Assembly: GCA_034336665.1 (NCBI GenBank)
Contig: CM067592.1
Span: forward strand, 46,405,761 to 46,469,760
Reading direction: 5' to 3'
DNA from: Luscinia megarhynchos
Taxonomy: Eukaryota; Chordata; Aves; Passeriformes; Turdidae
DNA: 64,000 nt
Both the position numbers and the translations under genes were made by a program. Below are positions 21,180-32,345 of this stretch, one piece after another. Below the pieces are notes generated by a model. It saw only the letters and a list, made by a program, of their open reading frames with translations. It had not been told where the DNA came from and did no database searches. Position 1 is the stretch's first letter. Each line of letters opens with the position of its first letter.

Positions 21180-24100
21180 CAGGACTGGGCAATGCTGCTC
21201 TTGTCTGCTCACCCCAGCCAGCTGCTTCTGTGTGTATCTCACCCAAACCATCCCTTCAGCTTTGCAGCTGCTGTTCTCCATACGTGGCAGGTATCCACAC
21301 CTGAGCTGTGAGACTAGACACAGAAAACGGCTAATTTGGGTGGTGGCACAGTAGCATCATCCCATGAGCATTATCCCATGAGATCCCAAGCACAACAGGA
21401 GGCCTGTCACCGTGCTGCAGCAAGCCCACACAGTCACTGGGTGGGATGGGACAGGCTGGGAGTGCAGAGGGTCTGGAGAATACAGAATTCAGCCACACAG
21501 TCAGAGGTAGTTTAATACCTTACTGCAATCACCACCTTGGCTGCAGCTGAGATTGACAGAGCAAAATTACTTTTATCATAAGATTCAGTGTGTTGGAAGG
21601 GGGCTGTGTGCATGGATACCCAGACCAAATACACAGAGGTGGCACACAGAGCAGGGAGGGGACAGAGAGGCTGGAGATGATCCTCAGAGGCAAGAAACAG
21701 TGCCTTTTCTACAAGCATCATGACCCCAGAATATCCCAGCTGCTTCACCTGCAAGACTGGATGCTTTACATCAGGATGAGCATTCTTATCTGCTCTTTCT
21801 CAGAAACTTCATATTCTACATCTGTCCCCGCTTTCCTTTGGTGAAAAAAAAATCAATTGGTGAAAGGTGAAGAATGGAAAAGAGGACCACTGGTCACAAA
21901 GTCAGTGAAAGACCAACATTGACTAAAAATTCCTTCGGGTCAGTCTTGCTGAAATGAGGTCTGGGCCAGAAGGGACAGAGAGTTACCTTCCCCATGGGAG
22001 CAGATGGGATGTATCATGTGTGCCAGGGGTGAGCAGGGGGTAGGTGCCCTACAGAAACCACCAGCAGGCTGGGAGGGCTCTAGATGCACAAGCACACATA
22101 TTTGCACTTGCTGAGGATCTGACTATGACTGTGCTTAGGATGCTTTTTCCCCAGAGGAAGAAAACACTGGCCCTGTCTGTCTGAGACAAAAGGGGACGTC
22201 TTGAGCATCCCTTGTGGCTAGAGAGGTTGAGCCTGACAGAGGCTGCTTGCATCCTTCTACTGGAGGTCTATTCATGCAACTCAGCAGGGCTGTTACCAGG
22301 TTTTGGGAAGTGGAAATGTAACCAGCTCAGGGTTCCCCTCACAGAATCATTCCTCCACTCTGCCAAGGCAGCTGTACACGTGTTTTATATTCCCTCTTCA
22401 CTGAGTTTACACAGTTCAATAACCTTTGGCTTTCATTATTATTCCACTTTGGAAATCCCTCAACTAAAGTAAATATTTAACTGCATTAGCAGTTGTTCCC
22501 AAGGCACATGGGGTCCTGTTAGTCTTGTTTAGTCTAGTACAAGGGAGGCCAAGGGGGATCTGATAGTAGCCTACAACTGCTGGAAGGGAAGCTGATGGAG
22601 CCAATCTCTCTTTGGTGGTGCCAGAAGACAGAATAAAAAGCAATTGTCACAAACTGCAGCCTTGAGATGATCGGGTCAGGAGTCAGGAAAGAGGTCTTAC
22701 CCCAAGGGGTGAACAACCCAAACCAGCAGAGAGGTGGGGCATCTCCATCTCAGTGGGACGTGTGCCTGACCAAGCCTCTCTGTGCACAAGGTTTGTTGGA
22801 TGGTTGCCACCAGCAGGTTGGGTCCACGGGACAAGCAGCTGTCAGTCTCCAGCACACACAGATGCATGTCCTTAGATTCACATCTGGCAAATCCGCTCCT
22901 TGCCAGCACTCAGCGTGAACAACACAGAGCCCCCTCCTGCAAACTGCTCACACAACAACGCAAAGTAAAGGACTTCAAAGTCCTCTTCAAAGTTTTCAGT
23001 ACCCAGAAAAACATCCAAATGCTGATTGTAATGCCTCTGGTGCCACTTCTGATTCCAAGCCTGGCCTGGTTCTTTGGTCCTGCCAGCAGCAGCGCAGGAG
23101 CAACAGGCTGGGGCTGTGCTGCTGGGACACATCGTGCACTCCAGATCACTGCCCTTGGATGGAGGGTGGCAGGAAATGTCTGCTTCCCTCTGTGCTGAAG
23201 GCAGCAAGGTCAGTGGTGCTGTAGCTGATATAAGGCTTGATCTTCCTCCTCCTCATTCCTCAGTGGTATTCAAATTGCACTGCCTTCACAAAGCAGATTA
23301 AAATGATATGACAGATCACAGCATGACCTAAGAGAGGACAAAGGGTAAATGACCTCTTGCAAACTGTTTTTGTCTTTTCAAGCTTTTTTTGCCAAGCACA
23401 AACTTGCAACTCCTTATGAAGCCTTGCAACCTGCCTACTGTACCCTTCGAAGAAGAGATGGAGAAATTCTTCCTCAGGTGGGGCAGGAGGTTTTCTGGTG
23501 GCTGCTTCCCTCACGTTGGCTGTGGAGCTCCAGCTGGGTCTGCATTTTCTCCCTGCACTTACAGCAGCAAGATGGTGATGTGGAAGGCTTCAAGACACAG
23601 GCTGGGGAGATGTGAAGGCTCTGGGTTTGCCACACCAGTGGTACCCACTGGCCCAGACCCGTGCACTCATCCAGGACTGCTCATCACGCCATAAGCCCTT
23701 ATGACACCTCTCCCTTCCTAGGGCATGCAGCTCTGCCTGCAGGTCTTCCATCTGAATGGGCACAGATGGCAGCTGGCCAGGCAGGATTGCCCCACCTCTG
23801 CCTGGTGGTCTTATCAGTGCCCTGGCTTGGTGTCCTCACCACTCCACCCGGCACCTGCCTTTCCTTGCTGTTATCTGCTGCCTTGCCTGGATTTCATGGC
23901 TGTTTTCGGCCTTCCCACATTCTGCACCCACACTGATATTTTAGCTCCTGTTCTGCTGCTCCTCCCAGAGTTGCAGCAGACACCAGGGTCCCACAAGTTC
24001 TGCAGCACCCTGAGAGCAGAGCACTGCCTTGCTTGTGCAGCCCAAACATTCACCCCCCCTGTTGCACAATGGGGCAAGACAAAAAGAAGAGGGCAAGTGC

Positions 24101-27100
24101 CATGCTCATTTTAATCCTTAGCTCGCTCTCTGCATCTAGATGGTTTTTATACAGAGGATAACAGTCTCTGTTCTGTTCCTCTGACCACTCTGAAGTCTCC
24201 ACACAAGTAGGAGACAGGACAAACAATTTATTCTCCTTTGTATGAAAACAAAAACCAAAAAAAACCAAAATCAAAACCAAAAAAAACCAAAATCAAAACC
24301 AAAAACCAAAACCAGAGATGCAAGCGACCACCAGAGGTTTACTTTTGGATATACCATGGACCCAAAACTTGACATCTGAAATCTCAGTCTGTAACTGGGA
24401 AAGGGACCAGCCATTACCACTTCCCAGCAATTTTGCCAGACTTTCTGGATTCAGACCACACCTTTGGCCACCTTCCTCTTTTTTATGACTGTGAGTAAAT
24501 ACTGTAGTATATCAGACAGTGAGTAATTTTTATGATTTATTTTATGATAGAATAATTAGCCCATGTCACTATCAAGTGTGAGAACTGACAGGCAGATGAC
24601 TGAAGATTGTGAGTACACAGACTAATCCTTCCTGCTGGGACTCTCACCAGATGCAATCTGAGGAAAGACTAGAGCTTCCTGCCAAGCCAGGCTCTCCAGT
24701 GGACCTCAGAAGTGCCACAGCTTGAGGGAGTATCCATTGCACACCTTTTTTCCCTGCTGCAGCTGGGCAGAAGTTGCTGCAACTTGCCCTGATCCAAGGG
24801 CACCTGCTTCTCTTCTCCCTTGAGTTGACCACTGCCTGTTTAGACCTCTGTTCTGCAAGATGTGCCCTAAATGCACCTGGTGCAGCTCCTTGGCAGCTTA
24901 AGGACGGCACTGACCTGCATTTTTCCACATGCTTACACTTGAGGGCTGGGTGACCAAGTCCCAAGTGCAGCAGACAAATCCACAGATTTGCTTTTTGCCC
25001 AGTGAATGCCTGGCACAAGGCATGCCAAGCCCCAGTGCTGGTGTCAGGGATGGGATGAGGCTGTGACTGGGCTGGGTAGGCAGAGCTGCCTTGCTGCTGC
25101 AGCACTGTCCCCTCCTGCTCTGAGCTGACACAGATAACCTAGCTGCTGGCAGCAGCCATAGGCATGCTGCCCCCAGCATACTGATGTTCAGACTTGTTTA
25201 TCTGGGAACTCACACCCACTATAATTTACCAAAAAAACCTAGATTTTTTTCGGTCTCTTTTTCCCTGGAGTTTGTTTCTCAATGAATAAATCTGTACTGG
25301 GCCCCAGTTTTTTATACCTTCTGAGAACAGTGTTGCTAATTCCATTTTGTGTGGGACTGAATGCTGTCACCACCCTGCATTTAGCAGCATGCTGGAGAAA
25401 AACGGATAGCACATATGCCAGCTCCTCTCTTCAAAGTGACAGCTGCTCTTGGAGAGTTTTTGTGGAGGAGGACCCTCCCAGTCTGCCAATTGCTCGTCCC
25501 TGAAGATAGCCCATAATGAATTGATGTAACAAGGTACACAGTGTAAGAGAATTGGGGAAGTCTTTCTTTTTCTCCTTGCGTGTTGAGGGGGTGCTGTTCT
25601 GTGATGCTGCATTTGCACAGGTCTTTGACAGCAGGGTCACCCAGCCATGCCTGGCCACCTCTGCACATTGCCACTGGTTAATATTCATATGTCTCCACTT
25701 TCTCCTATGCATCTGCAGGTGCAGCATCCTTCTGAAGAAAAAACAGGGAATAAAACGCTCTCTAGTGTCCTGTTTATCCAGCAAATGTGCAGGCACGTCA
25801 TCTGCTCAGCACTTCCCCATTGGTTAAGTTGCCAGAGAAGGAAGATGCAGGTTTACACGTTGACACTAGGAGCAGAAATGTGTGTCGTTGATGTTGCCTG
25901 CTACTTCTGACTTCAAAGCCCACCTACTGTGCAGGTGTAATTTTTTCCAAATGACCTATTTACTACTTGGGTATGTATGAATTAACACCAGGAGGGAGCC
26001 ACAACAAATACCACTGAACAGAAGGGCACCGTCACCCTCAGTGAAACCCATCCTGTTTCTTGGAGCACATTCCTGCAGCCTTTGCTTTCATTTCTCTTAG
26101 AAGCTGTAGAGAGAGCTTGGTAGTCTCTGAGATGTTTCATTTGCACTGAGACAGGATATCCTCTGCTGCCTATCCTCATGGGAGCTCTGTTTTTTACTCT
26201 CCACCAGTTGTGTACTGGTGGATCAGAGCAGAACGAGAAGTACTGAAAGCAGCCTACTCTTAAAGCAGCCAGATGCTAATGCAAAGTTCTTCCTTCAGGA
26301 GCATCAGGTAAAATCAGCTCAAGAGTGGCAAAACCCCCTACCTTTGAGCATAACTGCCATGCCAGATTCTCCTCCAGAAAATTCACTGTCCAAGGGACCA
26401 GCCTTGGCACCTCTGGACAGACGTTATTCTCACTGCTGTCTGTCCAGGGAGGCAAAGCAGTGCATAGAGAAGAAATGCACTGCTGATAGGGACAAAGGCT
26501 GAGCACCCTTATAACAAATGGATTTGTGTGATTTGTACACTAAATTTCTGTGACAATAATCAGGCTGTATGTCAGGCACCACCCAAACCAAGAGAAATGA
26601 GAAAGGAGCTGGGAACGTACAACAGTAACCAAGCACGAGCTGGCTTTGGAGCCAGATTTTGGCAAGGCCCTTTTAGCCTTATTCTAGTGATTAGAAAAAG
26701 CTGTGCATGACATCAAAACCCCCAAAACAGATAAAGAAAACTTTCAGATTAAAAGCTATCAAAGACTGTAACTAAGAAATGGTGGAAGTTTTTCTTCACT
26801 TAGATGAATGTAGATACATGTAAAGAACATATCTTCTTGCCTGGTGATGAGCTTCTCTGCAGAGGTAGCTATTTTTTTCCCATGTTCTCCTCAACCTACA
26901 CACAACCAAAGCTTTGCAGGCACCTCCCTTTGCTCTGGCAGGCCTGACACTATGCCTCATGCAGATTATCACTACTTTGCTTCTGTGGCAAGCACACAAA
27001 ATGGGACATGGGGCACAGTTTAGCACCATGAGGTTGAAAAGATGCAGACTTTACAGATGGTTATGGCTGAGAGGAAAGGGGGAATAAACCTGGTAGGGAT

Positions 27101-27905
27101 GGGTAAGGAGGTACCAGCTCATTCATCTTTCCTGCCACCCTCAGTCCACAATAGGACTAGCCAGCACCCTTCAGGAGGCAAGGAGATTTGGATTAAGAGC
27201 TGGTCTGTGTCAACACTCACTGCATCAGGGCTGCTTGGGACCCTTCCCAAATTGCTGCCTGTGCAAAGCCACCCCACAAAGACAGTTCAATGCTGGCAGC
27301 AGAACTGTGCAAAAGGACTTCCAGGTTTGTAAGACAATTCAAGTTTCTTTGTTCAAGTCCTTATTTCCAGTAATGACCATTACAAATTGTAGACAAAGCT
27401 TGTGGCCTGGTCTCTCATGAAACTTCTTCCCATGGAGGCAGTAGTGCTGCTGATTTGACCCCTCTGGACTCTCAGAAAAAGCAGCTGGATGTTGTGATTG
27501 GACCTCCAGAGCTTTCTGCCTCTCTTTGCATGCTCCTTTGCTGCTGCCTGTCCCTCCAGATGAAGTCAGCCCTTCCCAGTCCTCCTAAACAAAGACACAG
27601 GAGCGAGCAGGGACCTCGTGGAGCAGGATCCCGGGGCAGGGGGCTGTGCTGGGGCACTGATGTCCCTGCAGCAGGGTGACCTGCAGAGCCAGGCTGCTGT
27701 CTGGGAGCCCTGCCCTGCGGAGCACGCTGCTCTGCTGCTGGGAAAAACACAGGAATGTGCCTGAGGGGTGCAGCACTAAGCGGCAGGGATGCCTCCCCCC
27801 ACCCACACAGCATGTCCCAGAGTCAGGGAGCGAGGGGCAGGCACTGGAGATACCCCTGGGCTTCTGCAGGCCTTGAAAGGAGCAGTGGAAAAAAGCCAGA
27901 ACGAT
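21180..27905. other. Unassigned intergenic stretch between the LTR and a CR1
   Basis: I see no recognised gene. There is one low-complexity tract (24241-24314). A minus-strand frame at 23260-23514 contains EFLHLFFEGYSRQVARLHKEL, and another at 22878-23207 contains NFEEDFEVLYFALLCEQF. Both are of ordinary composition, but I found no consistent start, splice phase or family match. Confidence 0.4.
24241..24314. repeat. A-rich (CCAAAA)n low-complexity tract
   Basis: Irregular units of CCAAAA, AATCAAAA and poly(A) extend over about 75 bases. The composition is close to that at 17195-17265, possibly reflecting decayed poly(A) tails. Confidence 0.8.
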
Positions 27906-27911
27906 TTGGGC

Positions 27912-28505
27912 TGAAAGGGACCTATAAAAGATTATCTAGTGCAACCTCCAGGCACAAAGAGGGAGAACTTTCACTCAACCAGGTTGCTCTAAGTCCCATT
28001 GAGAACTTTCACAAATAGGCATCCACAGCTTCTCTGGGCAACTTATTACAGTGTCTCACCACTCTCACTGAAAAAAAAAAAATAAATTCCTCACATACAG
28101 TCTAAATCTACACTCAGTTTGAAAGCCTTGTCCCTTCTCCTATTATTACAGGCTCTGATAAAAGAAATTTGCCCCCATCTTTCTTATAAACCCCCTTTAA
28201 CTATCAAAAGGCCACTTCAAGCTCTCCCTAGAGCCTTCTCTTCTCCAGGCAGAAAAACCCCAACACTCTGAGTCTGTCTTCATAAGAGAGGCACTGCAGC
28301 ACTCTGATCTTCTTCATGGCCTCCTCAGGACTATGCTCTAAATAGGTCCACATCTTTCTTCTGGGGACCCCAGAGCTGGACACAGAACTCCAGGTGAGGT
28401 CTCAGCAGAGCAGTGTAGAACCACCTCCCTCAGCCTGCTGGCCACAGTTCTTTTTATGCAGCCCAGGATACAATTTGCTTTCTGGGCTGCAAGCACACTC
28501 TGAAA
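27912..28505 (-). mobile_element. CR1 LINE fragment, minus orientation
   Basis: The plus strand reads as antisense CR1: AAAGGGACCTATAAAAGAT, then CTTCTCTGGGCAACTTATTAC, then CCCCAGAGCTGGACACAG and GCAGCCCAGGATACAATTTG. It is interrupted by an A-rich run at about 28071-28084. It is 5'-truncated and not functional. Confidence 0.85.
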
Positions 28506-28509
28506 TAAA

Positions 28510-31500
28510 TAAAGCCAAAACAAATTCCCAATATCATTAATCTGGTTTGCTGCAGTTTTGATACTAAGGAAAGCTATATCTTATGGAAAGCCATCAGACC
28601 ACTTTAATTGGCCCCAAATCTTGACAATACCTTCTGACCTTTCCTCTTCCCAGGCACCACTTTCATGCTCTGGGGATGTGCATTGCAAATACTTTGATCT
28701 TGCTAGTGACCTGGGCTTCACTCCAGCACAATCAGGGTCTGCTTACACATGTGGGGCCTGCTCTTGTCCCATAGATGCTCAGGGCTGCCATATCCGTGCT
28801 GAAGAGCAGAGTCACAAGCCCAAACTCCCACTCCTCCTGGAGAAGCTGACGTGATGCGTGCTGATCTTGGAACAAGCAGACAGGAGAGCTGCTGTGGGGC
28901 TGTGCTGCTCCGTGCCCTCCCTGGCCAGAAAGGGGCTCGTGAGGTTTGACTCAGAAGGGCTAGAACAGCTGCTGCACCTCCCTCCCCTGCCCCAGCCACC
29001 TTCAACTCCACAAGACACACACCCAGATGGGCCATGTTTTGCTGTGGGGCACTGCATTTTCATCCCTGCAGTGCTGCTGGTGACCACATGCTGAGGAGTG
29101 GTTGCCCAGTGGAGATACATGATGCTACTGCTCTGGCTAAAATACTGACCCCAGCACAGACCTAGAAAGCCTTCCCTGAACTGCCTGACTGAGAACCTCC
29201 CATTTGATTCATACTCACATCTTTTCTGAGATTCTGCCATGCTCCTTGAGAATTTTGCTTTTCTTCTAAGAATATGGGGCTTATAACTTCCTTCTTTCTC
29301 CTCATACTTTGATGCCTAACTACAAATGTCTTGCCATATTACCAGTGAACTTTCACTCTGTTGCACTCTGATGGCTTGTTTCAGCAGGTATTTTATATGT
29401 TTACAATCTCTTCCAACTGCCAAATTTGATTAAAATCAGACTTACAAGTCATTAGGCATGATGGATAGACAGATACATTCATGTCTAGCAAAGCATTATA
29501 GTCAAATAGTAATTTTTTGTAGGGAGAAAAAGACTAAAAATTAACTTTGCCATAAAAGAACGTCACAACACGCTGAGGTCGGAGTGGACTATGGTGTGAC
29601 TGGAAAAGTGAGGTCTCCAAGGACTCCTGACAGGTTGGGCTGGAGTGTACACTGCAATGGTGAGGGCTGACATGCAGTGTGAGCAGCCAGACCTTGCACA
29701 AACACATGCTTATTTTTGCTTCTCCTGGGCTGTGTTTCTCTTTCCCTTATCATAGATTCATTAGGACACCTTACCTCTTTGCCAAAAATAGGTGTGCGGT
29801 TACCTGCTGGGATCTATAAGTCTATATTTACCCTTTCACACATCATTGCACACTTGAGTGGTGCAGAGTCTGAATGATCCCTTCCAGCAACAAGCCCTTC
29901 TTTAATCACAAAGCCTTGCTCTACTTCCAGGGACATGTTGAGACCAAGCAAGACAGTGGTCCCATGGAAAAAATAGCAATATTTTTATAGGATTCACATA
30001 AAACATAGCAGGCATTCATGGTGCAGAGCATAGCAGACCCATGGAAAAATGTGTTAGACATTTCCTAACTCTCAGATGTTTTTACTGAACACTGTGCTGT
30101 CACTTCTTCTTTATTGCTAGATAAATTTGGAGGATTGCACATATAATAGTGTCATGGGAAATCAAATTGACTCTGCCTTGAGTCACAGTTGAGGTCTGGT
30201 TCACAATGCACCACTTTCCCTACAAGTGCGCAGTTCAAAACTGAAAGAAGGAAAGACAAGTTTCGCTAGCACAAGTCCAGGTATTTTCTGACAGTAGAGA
30301 AACACAAAACTCTGGACTGACCTGCTAGCTCTGAAGAATGGATTTTCTGCTGGCTTGTGTTGTGAGTTGCCTTTTGCCAGTTGATCCATAAAAGATGTCT
30401 GGGGAGTCTGAATGTTTTGAAAGCTAGGTTTGCTTATGGAAGAAAGCAATTACTGATCTGGTTCTTGTTTGGCTGTTGACTGAGAATATCAGTGCCCATC
30501 AGTGATGGTGTCATTATAGCGTCACCGGCACTGCCTTCACATTGCTCACAACATCAGGTGATTATTGGACTGACTTGCAGAATGTGTCAGAAAGAACCGA
30601 GAAACATCTAAGCGAACAGAAAAGAGGAAGCAGATGTCTCTGGTCATGCACTTTGGCAGCCCACCAGGCAGCACCAGAGGCTGCTGAAATCAGCAGATTC
30701 ACAAGGGCTGTGGACAGGGGGAGTAGCACACACGCGCAGTGTGTGTGTGTGTGTGTATGTTAAAACTACTTACAAAGCAGTTTTAACCAATGAGAAGAAT
30801 GAGATTTACTTTCTCCCTGCAGTAGCTGTTCTTTTGTGAGACCAAATGAACAGCAGCATTCAGGGCTACTAGCAGGAGTTATTTATTGCACTTGAAAACC
30901 ACTTGATTGTCTCACGGCGTACCTGAAGCACTCTGAACCCCAGACACATGCAAGTCTGCCAGAGCACGAGCCGGATTTTGCCTGGTCAGCTGTCAGTCTC
31001 ACCGTGTGAGTCACCGATGTCGCACTTACCCTCCGGCCAGCTGCGAGCGGCCAGGGGAACAGATTAGTGCTGTCCTCCTGACTGTCGCTGTGCCACTCCT
31101 GCAGTAGGGCAACACTATAAAACCTCCCCCATCGCCTCTGCTGGCCGAGACAGGACAGGTTTCTTCCTGTGGTGAAAGAATGAAGGTGGTTTCTTCCCAG
31201 GCTCAAGGGCTCACTAGTTACAGTAAACACATGTAACTTTGAGAGATGTTGCATGGTGCCCAGACGTGCTTGCACAGGCACTGGTACAGGCTCGATGATG
31301 GACACAAAGAAAGTCTTTCCTCGGAAAAGTGGATCAGCTGTGGGACAGGGCACCAGAGAGGTGCAGATCACCATGCTGGGCAGCTTTCGAGATTCAGTGG
31401 GACAAACCTGACTTCACCTGTTGCCGGCAATAGCCATGCTCCAAGCAGGATCTGTGGCTGGAGACCTCCAGAAGGCCCTGTCAGGATGTTGTGACACGCC

Positions 31501-31560
31501 GAACAAAAAGCTAGTCCTGATGCGCTGCAGGAAACGAGCTAAAACAAGCTCCACCGAGCT
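28510..31560. other. Unassigned stretch upstream of the B4GALT1 promoter
   Basis: I see no recognised exon or transposon. A short GT microsatellite lies at 30739-30756. Open frames near 30883-31374 (minus) and 28812-29240 (minus) lack family motifs. Confidence 0.4.
30739..30756. repeat. (GT)n microsatellite
   Basis: A run of nine GT dinucleotides is flanked by CACACACGCGCA on the left and ATGT on the right. It is a small simple-sequence repeat. Confidence 0.85.
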
Positions 31561-31714
31561 GGCAGAAAACTAGAGTTTATGCAGAGTTGCTCCAAGCGAA
31601 GACGACGCGCAGCCCTCCAAGGGGCACGAATACAAACACAGGGCTGCCACAGTTCGCTCCAGCACGGTGCAGCAGAGCCAGCCCAGCCGGGGTGCGCTCC
31701 AGGGCCGGCCGGAC

Positions 31715-31948
31715 CGGCGGGCTGTACTCTCCGGGCCGGGGGATGTGGCCGGGCACACAGGGCCGTGCCGGGGGTCCCGGCGGCGCTGCTCCCGGCGGGC
31801 CGTACTCTCCGGGGCCGGGGGATGTGGCCGGGCACAGAGAACCGTGCCGGGGGTCCCGGCGGCGCTGCCCCGGCGGGCTGTACTCTCCGGGCCGGGGGAT
31901 GTGGCCGGGCACACAGGGCCGTGCCGGGGGTCCCGGCGGCGCTGCTCC
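31715..31948. repeat. Three 78-bp tandem copies in the B4GALT1 promoter
   Basis: Copies lie at 31715-31792, 31793-31870 and 31871-31948. Each starts CGGCGGGC and contains GTACTCTCCGGG and GATGTGGCCGGGCACA. Copies 1 and 3 are identical by eye over all 78 bases, and copy 2 differs at several. The array ends about 120 bases before the B4GALT1 ATG. Confidence 0.95.
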
Positions 31949-32071
31949 CGGCGGGCGGGGCGCGGACCCGGCCTGCCCCGGCGGGCGGAGCCGCCGCCGC
32001 CCCCGCCCCGTCCCCGTCCCCCGTCGGCGGCGCGGCGCGGGGCGGGCGGCGCTCCCCGCCAGCGCAGCGGC

Positions 32072-32345
32072 ATGAAGGAGCCGTCGCTGCCCGGCACCTC
32101 GCTGCAGCGGGCCTGCCGCCTCCTCGTCGCCTTCTGCGCCCTGCACCTCTCGGCCACGCTGCTCTACTACCTGGCGGGCAGCGCGCTGGGGCCGCCGGGC
32201 AGCCCCGAGCCGCCGCCGCGCCGCCCGCCGCCCGCCAACCTCTCGGTGCTGCTCTCCCGCCCGCCGCCCGCCGCCCGGGCCCGGCCCCCGCCCGCCGAGC
32301 CGCCGCCGCCGCCGGGCCCCTGCCCCGAGCCCTCCCCGCTGCTCG
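32072..32345 (+). CDS. B4GALT1: B4GALT1 exon 1 (tail, membrane anchor, stem)
   Basis: It encodes residues 1-91. MKEPSLPGTSLQRACRLL aligns with the human long form, and the LQRACRLLVA start of the anchor is nearly identical. The second in-frame Met that gives the human short isoform is replaced by Thr-Ser context here. The stem is Pro/Arg-rich with one sequon (N56-L-S) and Cys84. The donor is CTCG|GTGAGT, phase 1. Confidence 0.95.

Noticed and set aside
20082..21311. Long repetitive open frames on both strands (up to 409 codons)
   Set aside because: They come from a stop-free 39-bp tandem repeat within an LTR. Frames are open in several phases and both directions, with no coding signature.
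31667..32071. Upstream in-frame extension of B4GALT1 from a Met at 31667
   Set aside because: The frame runs through the 78-bp promoter repeat and has no similarity to the family. Homology begins at the Met at 32072.
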